Source: DATKMG01 sp035541995 (GTDB taxonomy: Bacteria > Acidobacteriota > Terriglobia > Versatilivoradales > Versatilivoraceae). Taken from it: a DNA stretch of 11,594 bases. This document shows positions 1 to 6,736 of the stretch, piece after piece. Each line of letters starts with the position of its first letter. The stretch's first letter is position 1. The notes below the pieces were generated by a model. That model was given only the letters and a program-made list of their open reading frames with translations, was not told where the DNA came from and did not search any database. The translations under genes were made by a program, and so were the position numbers. The stretch spans positions 1 to 11,594 of the forward strand of contig DATKMG010000372.1 in the NCBI GenBank assembly GCA_035541995.1, in the 5' to 3' direction.

Positions 1-14
1 CGGAGATTGTTAAC

Positions 15-1523
15 TTGTATGGTATGATTCGACGCATGCTTTGTCTCCCGTTCCATGGCCGGTCTAAGCTGGCTCCGATTCTCGCTTCGCTTCTCTTTTC
101 GGCGCAGCCCTTCTCGGGAAAGAGCCTGGCTGCTGTGATTCATTTGAAGAATGGCAAGCAGATCGAGGCAGATCGGGTCTGGGAGGAGGGGGACAAAGTC
201 CGCTACGAGAAGGACGGAAATATCTATGGATTTTCAATGCAGCTGGTGCGGAGATTGGAGGTAACTCAAACGAACGCAGCTGATTCCATAGAGCCCTCTG
301 ATCGAACCACCCCTGTGCTGTCAAAAACGCTTTCCATTGAATCTCTTGATGAAGTTCCCAAAGCAGAGAGTTCAAGCCCGCCGGTTTCGATTCTCCGTAA
401 CGGGAAAATTGATCACCGACTCCTGGAGGTGTTGGAAACCGAAGCTCGCCGGACGCCCCAAGATCCCAATAGGAGATTAGCCTACAGTTCGGCCTTGCTG
501 CAAATCGCTGCTTTCACAATTCAACATGGTGAGCAGACTGAAGCTATTGGCCGTCTCCAACAATATCTCTCATGGAACCCAGATGACCTCCCGCCTCTGC
601 TAGCGTTGGGAACGTTGTACCTCCGACAAGGTAAATACTCTCAAGCAGAGAGTGTTCTCTCGCCGGCCTTGATCAGACACGAGGATTCGGCCGAATTGAA
701 TTACTTGCTGGGTAATTGTTACTACCTGCAAGAGAAGAATGATTTGGCCGGGAAGTTTTTGAAGCGTTCGCTGGAACTGAAGTATAGACCGGAAGTTGAG
801 GGGCTTCTGAAAAAGATCGAAGGCGAGAACAAGGTGGAGGATAACTTCAGACAAGCTAACAGCCTCCATTTCGTGCTCAAGTATGCAGGCCAGGAAAACC
901 GAGAGTCTCTGGGAACAGCCATCCTGAACAGCCTCGAAAATTCCTATGCCGAATTAGAATCCGTCCTAGACTTTTCGCCACGTGAGTCAATTGCCGTCAT
1001 CCTGTATCCAGACGAAGTTTTTAGAGACATCACCAAGACACCCAATTGGGTTAGCGCTCTCAACGATGGGAAAATTCGATTGCCCATCAAAGGCATCAGT
1101 CGAGTGGATGACTCTCTTCGGCAAATGCTGCGACACGAGTTGACCCATTCTTTTATTCGATTAAAGACCGGAGACTCCTGTCCAGTGTGGTTAAACGAAG
1201 GGCTGGCTCAGGTTCTGGCAAACGAATCCTGGAGAGATTTCTTGCCGATTTTCAAGAAAGCCGCCGCGGAAAACAAAATGCCTGCTCTAGCCTCCATGGA
1301 GGGCCCTTTCATGGCGCTTCCTGAGGGATTGGCAGGATGGGCATATAAACAGTCGGCCTTGGCTGTGGAAATGATTATGAAAACTTACGGGGTGCAAGAT
1401 ATCCAGCGATTGCTCGATCAGGCAGGAAAGCTGCCCGACTTCAATACAACACTCAAGTCCGTACTTCGGGCGGATTATTCGGATTTGCAGAAAGAACTCA
1501 CCAGTTATTTGGCAAGGCTATAG
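15..1523 (+). CDS. Exported TPR protein with a peptidase MA-like (gluzincin) metallopeptidase domain
   Basis: The product is probably a secreted or periplasmic zinc metallopeptidase-like protein; its substrate is unknown. The N-terminus has basic residues (RR at 6-7, R16, K18) then a hydrophobic stretch (about 19-31), consistent with a signal peptide cleaved near residue 39. Residues 41-82 form a small beta-rich segment (VIHLKNGKQI...). TPR-like helices cover about 150-265. The catalytic-type domain spans about 283-500, with HELTH at 374-378 and a downstream NEGLAQ whose Glu395 would be the third zinc ligand, as in HExxH...E gluzincins. The TTG start at 15 has GGAG at positions 2-5 at a workable distance; ATG at 24 is the alternative. 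The gene converges on the epimerase, with only 7 nt between stop codons. Domain type is seen clearly; protease activity is inferred. Confidence 0.85.
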   Translation: MYGMIRRMLCLPFHGRSKLAPILASLLFSAQPFSGKSLAAVIHLKNGKQIEADRVWEEGDKVRYEKDGNIYGFSMQLVRRLEVTQTNAADSIEPSDRTTPVLSKTLSIESLDEVPKAESSSPPVSILRNGKIDHRLLEVLETEARRTPQDPNRRLAYSSALLQIAAFTIQHGEQTEAIGRLQQYLSWNPDDLPPLLALGTLYLRQGKYSQAESVLSPALIRHEDSAELNYLLGNCYYLQEKNDLAGKFLKRSLELKYRPEVEGLLKKIEGENKVEDNFRQANSLHFVLKYAGQENRESLGTAILNSLENSYAELESVLDFSPRESIAVILYPDEVFRDITKTPNWVSALNDGKIRLPIKGISRVDDSLRQMLRHELTHSFIRLKTGDSCPVWLNEGLAQVLANESWRDFLPIFKKAAAENKMPALASMEGPFMALPEGLAGWAYKQSALAVEMIMKTYGVQDIQRLLDQAGKLPDFNTTLKSVLRADYSDLQKELTSYLARL

Positions 1524-1530
1524 CCTGCAT

Positions 1531-2466
1531 TCAAAGGTTCTTCCGGTACCAGTCTACCGTTTTGACCAGCCCACTCTCAAAGCCCGTTTCTGGAGAGTAT
1601 CCCAGATCGTCGGCGGCTCGCTGAATATCTGCCATAGAATGTCTGATATCCCCGGCACGCGCTGGTTCAAAAATCGGAGCGAGCTTTGTTCCCAGGATAT
1701 GATTGAGAACCTTGACCACGTCCTTCAAGGTGATCCGTGTCCCGCAGGCCACATTGTAGACATGTCCTACCGCCTTCTGAGAACGGCCTGCCTGGAGGTT
1801 GGCGGCTACAACATTCGACACAAAGGTAAAATCGCGGCTTTGTTCTCCATCGCCAAAGATGACAGGCCGGTCGCCTCGAAGCATGGCCGTAATGAACCGT
1901 GACAAGACACCGGAATACTGTGAGGTCGGATCCTGCCGAGGTCCAAATACATTAAAATAGCGTAACGACACGGTTTCCACTCCATACAACATCGTGAAAA
2001 GCCGGCAGTACTCCTCACCCACATATTTCATCAAACCATAGGGAGATATGGGCCGGGGAATCATGTCCTCACGTTTGGGCAACACGTCACTGTCACCGTA
2101 TGCCGAGGAGGAAGCAGCGTAGACCACTCGTTTCACCCCTGCTTCCTTGGCTGCCCACAACACATGGAGTGTTCCCGTGATATCGGCATTGTGAGAGCTG
2201 ATTGGGTCGATCACGGACTTGGGTACGGAAGGAATCGCCGCCTGATGGAAAATGGTGTCACAGCCTACTACCGCTTTCTGCAGTGCGGAAAGATCACAGA
2301 TGTCGACTTCTCTGAAATCGATTTGCTTCTGAAAGGGCTCCAGGTTCTTTCTATTCCCGGTACTGAAGTTGTCAATCACCCGGACCTTTGTCCCGTCTGC
2401 GATTAATCGTTCTACAAGATTGGACCCGATGAAACCGGCTCCGCCGGTGACTAGATAGGTGGACAT
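1531..2466 (-). CDS. NAD-dependent epimerase/dehydratase (extended SDR; UDP-hexose 4-epimerase-like)
   Basis: This is a cytoplasmic sugar-nucleotide epimerase that would interconvert C4 epimers of a UDP-hexose or UDP-N-acetylhexosamine for cell-surface polysaccharide. The Rossmann NAD motif TGGAGFIG is at residues 7-14, followed by the acidic VIDNFSTGN segment. The active site has SSSAYG (about 119-124) and YGLMK (Tyr143, Lys147), with RYFNVFGPRQDP further on. These segments resemble WbpP/GalE-type 4-epimerases, but substrate cannot be fixed from sequence alone. I chose ATG at 2466 because the Rossmann fold begins there, giving 311 residues, a normal family length. An in-frame ATG at 2547 would add 27 residues with no family character. 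The Shine-Dalgarno is weak (AGGCGG). It is divergent from the DUF4388-DnaJ gene. Confidence 0.9.
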   Translation of the reverse strand: MSTYLVTGGAGFIGSNLVERLIADGTKVRVIDNFSTGNRKNLEPFQKQIDFREVDICDLSALQKAVVGCDTIFHQAAIPSVPKSVIDPISSHNADITGTLHVLWAAKEAGVKRVVYAASSSAYGDSDVLPKREDMIPRPISPYGLMKYVGEEYCRLFTMLYGVETVSLRYFNVFGPRQDPTSQYSGVLSRFITAMLRGDRPVIFGDGEQSRDFTFVSNVVAANLQAGRSQKAVGHVYNVACGTRITLKDVVKVLNHILGTKLAPIFEPARAGDIRHSMADIQRAADDLGYSPETGFESGLVKTVDWYRKNL

Positions 2467-2582
2467 GGCCGCCTGTTGTACCCCATGGATGTACCGATCC
2501 CAAACTTCACAGCCCGATAAGACTAGCATATGGTTAGATGAATTCAAATTGGAAACAACACCGGGCCGACACTTTTCATTGT

Positions 2583-2588
2583 GATAAT
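2583..2588 (+). promoter_or_regulatory. Possible -10 element (GATAAT) for the DUF4388-DnaJ gene
   Basis: GATAAT matches the sigma70 -10 consensus at 5 of 6 positions and is preceded by TG-like bases (TTGTGATAAT), as in extended -10 promoters. No convincing -35 hexamer lies 16-18 nt upstream. It sits in the divergent gap between the epimerase and the DUF4388-DnaJ gene, about 80 nt from the proposed ATG. Confidence 0.3.
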
Positions 2589-2666
2589 ATGGTGCAGAGA
2601 TGCCGTCGAAGTTGCCGATAACTCCAAAAAGGAGTGGGGGGGACTGAGGTTACTATACCTAGCCCG

Positions 2667-4253
2667 ATGAGTGGAGATTTCTCACAAACCCTGCCCGCGG
2701 AACTGCTGGCGACCATTCATTCGCGCCAGCAAAGCGGCACCTTGGTGTTACGTCGCGAAGGAACAGAAAGAAAGCTCCTTTTCGACAATGGGTGCCTCAT
2801 ATCCGCCAGCAGCACGGCCGAACAGGATGATTTCGGAGAACTGTTAATTCGAATTGGACGAATTTCCCCCTCCCAACTCGATCAGGCCAAACGTCAGTCC
2901 AAACCGGGCGCCCACCTTGCCCAGACTCTTCTTGAGATGAAGATTCTCGAGGGCGATCTCCTCAAGGAATTTATAGAATTGCAGGTCCGGGAAATCCTTT
3001 ACCCTGTCTTGGAGTGGACTGCCGGGGAATACAGTTTTAAGGCGGGTCCCGTTACCGTTGATGACAGATTTCATTTGAAATTGTCCCTGCCTTCACTGAT
3101 TTTCGAAGGAATCCGCCGGATCAGTAACTTGGAGGCTGTTTACCGGGGACTGAAAGGGAACGACACTTTGATCCGGCTTTCAGACCATTATGAGGCCAGG
3201 GCGTCGGAGGCCGGTCTCGACTCTGAAGAGGCATTTATCCTCAGCCGCGTGGAGGCTTGTTCCAGGATCTCGGAAGTTCTGCAGATTTCCCCGTTAGGAT
3301 TAGAGAAGACCCAGAAGACTCTTTACGCTTTGGTCGCCACCGGGATCATAGAGTTGGGAACCGAGAAGTCCAAGACCAAAACTCCGACTGGTGCCGGGGT
3401 CTCTCAAGCTTACCGGACTTTCCACTCGGAATCGGCATCTCCAAAGGTGGCAACTCCGGAGCCAAGCGATAAGATAGCAGGAGAAAGGGAACTCGAGGCT
3501 TTGAAACTGGAAATCTTTTCAATGCTGGATAACCTGAAATCAAAGAACTACTACGATCTCCTCAATGTACCCAGCAATGCCTCTCTTGACGAAATCAAGA
3601 AATCCTATTATGCGCTAGCCAAGCAATTCCATCCGGACCGTTATGCCCAGTTTACAGAACCTGACGTCAAGGGCGCCCTGGAGTCTATCTTCTCGTCTCT
3701 GGCTCAGGCCTATGACACCTTGAAGGTACCGGCCACACGAGCTAGCTACGACGCCAAGGCCTTTAGAGCCGAGCCCAAGGAGGGTGTCTCCACGGAAAAG
3801 CCAGGGACTACTCCCGTCGAAACTCCCGGAGTCTCCCACCAGAAACTCTCGGAGCTTAACTTCCGGCAAGGCCGCGGCTATTACGACCAACAGGATTATT
3901 GGAGCGCCATCCAGGCATTTCGTCAGTGTGTGCGGTTGGAACCAGAGGTTGGCCGGTTTCGATATTGGCTGGCTATGGCCCTTTCCAAGAATCCGAGATG
4001 GCGGCGCGAAGCCGAAGAACACTTCCATAAAGCCATCGAGTTGGAGCAATTCAAGCCGGCTTACTATGTGGGATTGGGAATGCTTTACAGGGATGTCGGC
4101 ATGATCAAAAGGGCCGAATCTCAGTTCAAACTCGCCCTGCAGTTCTCTCCTGAAGACACGGTTGCCACTCAGGCCCTTAAGGAAATGGCAGCCGCTCAAA
4201 AAAAGCAAAGCAAGGGACTAAGATCTCTGGCGCGGTTATTCAAGAAGAAGTGA
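2667..4253 (+). CDS. DUF4388 (PatA-type N-terminal) - DnaJ domain - TPR fusion protein
   Basis: The predicted 528-residue cytoplasmic protein joins three modules. Residues about 5-230 are DUF4388-like (FSQTLPAELLATIHSRQQSG..., then LLFDNGCLISASS), a domain found with PatA-like gliding and regulatory proteins. Residues about 294-363 are a J domain with an intact HPD motif (322-324, in KQFHPDRY), so it could stimulate an Hsp70 ATPase. Residues about 391-515 carry TPR repeats (YYDQQDYWSAIQAFRQCVRL; AESQFKLALQFSPED). The C-terminus is strongly basic (LARLFKKK). A low-complexity linker (about 240-275) separates the first two modules. The start is uncertain: GTG at 2634 directly abuts AAGGAG, leaving no spacer, whereas ATG at 2667 fits the domain start but lacks a close SD. 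The stop overlaps the rnpB 3' end. Function as a chaperone-linked regulator is inferred. Confidence 0.85.
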   Translation: MSGDFSQTLPAELLATIHSRQQSGTLVLRREGTERKLLFDNGCLISASSTAEQDDFGELLIRIGRISPSQLDQAKRQSKPGAHLAQTLLEMKILEGDLLKEFIELQVREILYPVLEWTAGEYSFKAGPVTVDDRFHLKLSLPSLIFEGIRRISNLEAVYRGLKGNDTLIRLSDHYEARASEAGLDSEEAFILSRVEACSRISEVLQISPLGLEKTQKTLYALVATGIIELGTEKSKTKTPTGAGVSQAYRTFHSESASPKVATPEPSDKIAGERELEALKLEIFSMLDNLKSKNYYDLLNVPSNASLDEIKKSYYALAKQFHPDRYAQFTEPDVKGALESIFSSLAQAYDTLKVPATRASYDAKAFRAEPKEGVSTEKPGTTPVETPGVSHQKLSELNFRQGRGYYDQQDYWSAIQAFRQCVRLEPEVGRFRYWLAMALSKNPRWRREAEEHFHKAIELEQFKPAYYVGLGMLYRDVGMIKRAESQFKLALQFSPEDTVATQALKEMAAAQKKQSKGLRSLARLFKKK

Positions 4254-4733
4254 GCAGGCTTGTAAGCCGAATTCTGTACCTGGCCAGAGAAGCTCCGAAG
4301 AACTCCTGACCAGGCAACAGTCATTTCTCTACCCTGAGAGTTTCCCTTCAGGTCCAGCGTCCTACCCGGATGTCAAACGGCGCGGGTCACGCCTTCATCC
4401 CTATTTGGATTTGCTCCGTGTGGGGTTTGCCAGGCATGCCCATTGCTGGACAGCCGGTGCGCTCTTGCCGCACCATTTCACCCTTGCCCGAAAAAGCAGT
4501 GATAAGTGATTAGTGGTGAGAATTGCTTTTGCCCTTTCATTTCAACTAACCACTTGCCACTCATCACTCGGCACTGCATCTCGGGCGGTATCTTTTCTGT
4601 TGCACTTTCCGTACTCTCGGAGACCTAAGTCCTACGAGAGCCCCCCGCGTTACGGGGCACACTACCCTGCGGAGTTCGGACTTTCCTCCCGTCCAACCCC
4701 GAGAGGTTGAACCGGCGACTGTTCGGCCTGCTC
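4252..4733 (-). ncRNA. rnpB: RNase P RNA (bacterial type A) with an expanded P12 helix
   Basis: This is the catalytic RNA of RNase P, which removes tRNA 5' leaders. On the minus strand the 5' end GAGCAGGC (4733-4726) pairs perfectly with the 3' end GCCTGCTC (4259-4252), forming P1. Conserved blocks are present in order: ACAGTCGCCGGTT, GACGGGAGGAAAGTCCGAAC (conserved region I), GTAACGCGGGGGG, AGTGCAACAGAAA, GCAAGGGTGAAAxGGTGCGG, AAGAGCGCACC, CAAATAGGG, and the 3' ACAGAATTCGGCTTAcAAGCC. Length is about 480 nt versus roughly 380 for E. coli; the excess lies mainly in the P12 arm (see separate entry). The 3' terminus overlaps the last two bases of the convergent CDS stop codon. No clear intrinsic terminator follows. 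Identification is secure; exact ends are uncertain by a few nt. Confidence 0.96.
4496..4577 (-). repeat. Imperfect inverted-repeat insert in the P12 arm of rnpB
   Basis: Within rnpB, between the CCCGA/TCGGG base of P12, sits an extra hairpin with GCAGTG...CACTGC ends. Its arms are imperfectly complementary and made of degenerate GTGAT/ATCACT-type units (for example TAATCACTTATCACTGC). They enclose a loop of roughly 25 nt. P12 is a naturally variable helix, so the RNA should tolerate this. The composition looks like an interspersed repeat that landed there. Confidence 0.7.
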
Positions 4734-4739
4734 TTCACC

Positions 4740-4769
4740 ATTCTAATCTCACGACAGTCTGATTCGCAA
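4740..4769 (-). promoter_or_regulatory. Sigma70-type promoter of rnpB
   Basis: On the minus strand, TTGCGA (4769-4764) and TAGAAT (4745-4740; 5 of 6 to consensus) are spaced by 18 nt. The -10 ends 6 nt before G4733, the first base of the P1 helix. The predicted transcription start therefore coincides with the mature 5' end of the RNA. Confidence 0.7.
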
Positions 4770-4776
4770 GCGCGGA

Positions 4777-4992
4777 TCAAATTGAGAGTACCCCTCCCAT
4801 GCATTGCTTCCCTGCAAACCCGCCCTCCGATTTCTCTTGACGAGCTTCCTTCACAGCCGCGGAAACGATGCGTTGCGCAATTATGACTGCCTCTTGGTCT
4901 TCTTCTACGTCACTCAACGAATTCCAAGGAGAAAATCGCCATTCTATTGAGAGTCGCAGAATATCGGACAACTCTTTGTCCCGAAGGGACAC
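4777..4992 (-). CDS. Doubtful small hypothetical ORF (71 codons)
   Basis: I do not recognise this ORF. The product would be a 71-residue cytoplasmic protein with a helical-looking middle (SDVEEDQEAVIIAQRIVSAA) and no cysteine motifs or membrane segment. The start is GTG (4992), with no good Shine-Dalgarno in front of it. Just upstream is the hairpin at 4997-5029, and the same frame stays open through part of it (VTPGYV before the GTG). This suggests either a short genuine gene or the truncated tail of an older gene interrupted by a repeat. The stop lies 8 nt from the -35 of the rnpB promoter. Composition looks protein-like, but evidence is thin. Confidence 0.3.
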   Translation of the reverse strand: MSLRDKELSDILRLSIEWRFSPWNSLSDVEEDQEAVIIAQRIVSAAVKEARQEKSEGGFAGKQCMGGVLSI

Positions 4993-4996
4993 GTAG

Positions 4997-5029
4997 CCAG
5001 GGGTGACGCGCTTCTCGCGTCACCCCTGG
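4997..5029. repeat. Perfect 14-bp stem-loop
   Basis: CCAGGGGTGACGCG (4997-5010), a 5-nt loop (CTTCT), then CGCGTCACCCCTGG (5016-5029) form an exact inverted repeat. It lacks a T-tract on either side, so it is not a typical intrinsic terminator. Together with the adjacent hairpin at 5053-5069 it looks like part of an interspersed, structure-forming repeat. Confidence 0.75.
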
Positions 5030-5052
5030 AATCTCGTCCCACCCAAAAATCC

Positions 5053-5069
5053 CCACCCCGGCAGGGTGG
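5053..5069. repeat. Small stem-loop next to the 14-bp palindrome
   Basis: CCACCC (5053-5058), loop CGGCA, GGGTGG (5064-5069) form a perfect 6-bp stem. It sits 23 nt from the larger palindrome, in the gap between the doubtful 71-codon ORF and the Mut7-C gene. It is probably the second half of the same repeat unit. Confidence 0.5.
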
Positions 5070-5145
5070 CGGAATGGGATGTCGCTATCTCCTACGAATT
5101 TCAATAGGCTGGTCAAAATGCCAATGCCGCATACACGCGTCGCTT

Positions 5146-5937
5146 TCACTTGCTCAGAATCTCACTATCCGTTGGATTGCTCGAAATGGCCTTCTCCTCC
5201 CGGCTAAAGAGGCGATCAATCAGATTTTGCATTCGCTGGTAATGGGAGCCGGGCCAATAGATCCTGCCACATGATTGACAGATCCTAAATTTGTTGAAAA
5301 TTCTCCTGGTCTCCTCCTCCAACCGGGCAATGACCTGCGCCTTGGCCACTGCTGACAGGGCCCCGTTGCACTTGAGGCAGCGGGAAAATGGGGAAGTAGA
5401 ACCAGCCAGGTCGAATCGCCGCACGATTTCCTTCAACTGCTCAACCGGTCGATTGCTTCGAATCCAATACCCGTGAGTGACCTCATTTCGTTTCAATAAC
5501 CCGCAGTCGTGGGTGAGAAGGATCCGGCCTTGTGAACTGGAAATTCGCGCCAGTTCGTCATCCTGATAGTCATTCCGGTAGAGCGTGTCAAACCCCAGCA
5601 TGCGCAGATGCCTGGCCAGTTTTCCCAGGTGAATGTCGGCAACAAATCGCGTGACCCGCAGAGGCTTAGGCCTTAGCCGCAGGACAGGAGAGATATCCAG
5701 TGATTCAAAGACGGGGTACACACTAATGTGGTCTCCGTCTTGAACCAGATACGAAAAGCCGACTGAATGACCATTGACCAGGATTAGATCGATTTCGGTG
5801 TGGGGTACACCCAACGATTCCACCAGATCCTTGACCGAAACGCGGCCGTGAAAGGTATGCTTAAAGGCGGTCTTCCTGCGATCCGCCGGAAGAAAATCAT
5901 TCAGCTCCTCATAAAACCGCATCTCCACTGTAGCCAT
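5146..5937 (-). CDS. Mut7-C ubiquitin-like and Mut7-C RNase (PIN-like) domain protein
   Basis: This is a predicted cytoplasmic ribonuclease-like protein of 263 residues. Residues about 1-82 are a ubiquitin-like/ThiS-like fold (Mut7-C ubiquitin: LILVNGHSVGFSYLVQDGDHISVYP). Residues about 94-240 are the Mut7-C domain, starting RFVADIHLGKLARHLRMLGFDT with the putative metal-binding Asp101, then LLTHDCGLLKR with Asp144. It ends in a zinc ribbon with CLKC (187-190) and CQSC (220-223), followed by RIYWPGSHYQRM, typical of the family. ATG at 5937 gives the expected two-domain architecture. The frame continues upstream to 6018 but only through interspersed-repeat sequence. Family assignment is strong; substrate and role are unknown, as for the family generally. 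Confidence 0.9.
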   Translation of the reverse strand: MATVEMRFYEELNDFLPADRRKTAFKHTFHGRVSVKDLVESLGVPHTEIDLILVNGHSVGFSYLVQDGDHISVYPVFESLDISPVLRLRPKPLRVTRFVADIHLGKLARHLRMLGFDTLYRNDYQDDELARISSSQGRILLTHDCGLLKRNEVTHGYWIRSNRPVEQLKEIVRRFDLAGSTSPFSRCLKCNGALSAVAKAQVIARLEEETRRIFNKFRICQSCGRIYWPGSHYQRMQNLIDRLFSREEKAISSNPTDSEILSK

Positions 5938-5942
5938 AGTGA

Positions 5943-5964
5943 CTATCCACGAAGAACACGAAGG
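5943..5964 (-). repeat. Interspersed CCTTCGTG...TTCGTGGATAG repeat, copy A
   Basis: On the minus strand the sequence reads CCTTCGTGTTCTTCGTGGAT followed by AG. It ends 5 nt before the Mut7-C ATG. Related copies lie on the plus strand at 6187-6206, 6671-6700 and 6715-6734, so this copy is inverted relative to the others. Confidence 0.75.
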
Positions 5965-6186
5965 TGCGCGAAGGGCTCCTCGTTGCCCCCACTTCCCGTC
6001 AAGCCAAAGCCTTTTCATTCGGAATCAGAAGAAGGGGGGAACGGTCCATACAATATTGCATTCCGCCCCTTCATCTACTTTCCTCACGCCAAGAACCACA
6101 TTTCTTCCTACGACCTATTTTGCTCTAGGGCTCTTTCCATGTGACCCCCTCCCCTGATAACTATTGGATTGTTGACTTCTACGTAT

Positions 6187-6206
6187 CCTTCGTGCTCTTC
6201 GTGGAC
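6187..6206 (+). repeat. Interspersed CCTTCGTG...TTCGTGGA repeat, copy B
   Basis: CCTTCGTGCTCTTCGTGGAC lies 8 nt outside the GxxExxY stop codon. It has the same orientation as the copies on the other side of that gene. Confidence 0.75.
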
Positions 6207-6214
6207 CCATAAGA

Positions 6215-6592
6215 TCACAGGACAAAGCGCTTCCATTCCAGCTTGCCGTGGTGCCCAAAGTTCAGAACAACACCGACTCGCAATCCGGTTGCTTTCAGAT
6301 AGTTGATGATTTGGGAGTCCTCTTTGCCAGAGAGTTGATCAAGCGCCTTCAATTCCACAACAATCTGCTCGTAACAGATCAGGTCGGCGACATATTCTTT
6401 TGCCAGTCTATGACCCTTATAGAAGACGGGCAGACTCTGCTGGCTCACAAAAGGGATAGCGTTTCGACTAAGCTCCAGTTCTAATGCTTCCTGGTAAACT
6501 CCTTCAAGAAAACCATGCCCCAAGGTCCTGTGCACTTCGATGGCGGCTCCCACGATGGCATACACCTCATCCTTCAGCAAAAGCTCCGTCAT
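6215..6592 (-). CDS. GxxExxY family protein (PD-(D/E)XK nuclease-like)
   Basis: This 125-residue protein has the signature GFLEGVY (Gly27, Glu30, Tyr33) and the family's flow AIEVHRTLGHGFLEGVYQEAL ... SQIINYLKATGLRVGVVLNFG. A PD-(D/E)XK-type triad can be read as Asp70 (YVADLI) with Glu80-x-Lys82 (VVELKAL), so nuclease activity is plausible but unproven for the family. ATG at 6592 has GAGGG about 9 nt upstream; TTG at 6598 is an alternative two codons earlier. The gene lies between same-orientation copies of the CCTTCGTG...TTCGTGGA repeat (6187 and 6671/6715), suggesting gene plus repeats travel as one unit. Family assignment is firm; role unknown. Confidence 0.92.
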   Translation of the reverse strand: MTELLLKDEVYAIVGAAIEVHRTLGHGFLEGVYQEALELELSRNAIPFVSQQSLPVFYKGHRLAKEYVADLICYEQIVVELKALDQLSGKEDSQIINYLKATGLRVGVVLNFGHHGKLEWKRFVL

Positions 6593-6670
6593 CTCCAAAT
6601 TCCCTCGACAAGGAGACTCTGCGTTACTTTTGGGCTTTCTTATATCGACTGTCTATTTCCCTGTGGATTT

Positions 6671-6700
6671 CCTTCGTGTCCTTTATGTTCTTCGTGGATA
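6671..6700 (+). repeat. Interspersed CCTTCGTG...TTCGTGGATA repeat, copy C1
   Basis: CCTTCGTGTCCTTTATGTTC followed by TTCGTGGATA is a slightly expanded copy, with a 10-nt extra segment in the middle. It lies upstream of the GxxExxY start codon. Confidence 0.7.
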
Positions 6701-6714
6701 GATCTTTCGGTTTT

Positions 6715-6734
6715 CCTTGGTGTCCTCCGTGGAC
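6715..6734 (+). repeat. Interspersed repeat, diverged copy C2 abutting a stop codon
   Basis: CCTTGGTGTCCTCCGTGGAC is a diverged copy in tandem with C1. It ends 2 nt before the stop codon (6737-6739, minus strand) of the 688-residue gene. Confidence 0.6.
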
Positions 6735-6736
6735 AA

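Noticed and set aside
3615..4208. 197-codon minus-strand ORF inside the DUF4388-DnaJ gene
   Set aside because: It is a shadow of the J-domain/TPR coding strand, with no motif of its own.
4513..4710. 65-codon plus-strand ORF
   Set aside because: It lies entirely within rnpB on the opposite strand.
5938..6018. N-terminal extension of the Mut7-C protein
   Set aside because: The frame runs through the CCTTCGTG repeat; the conserved domain starts at the ATG at 5937.
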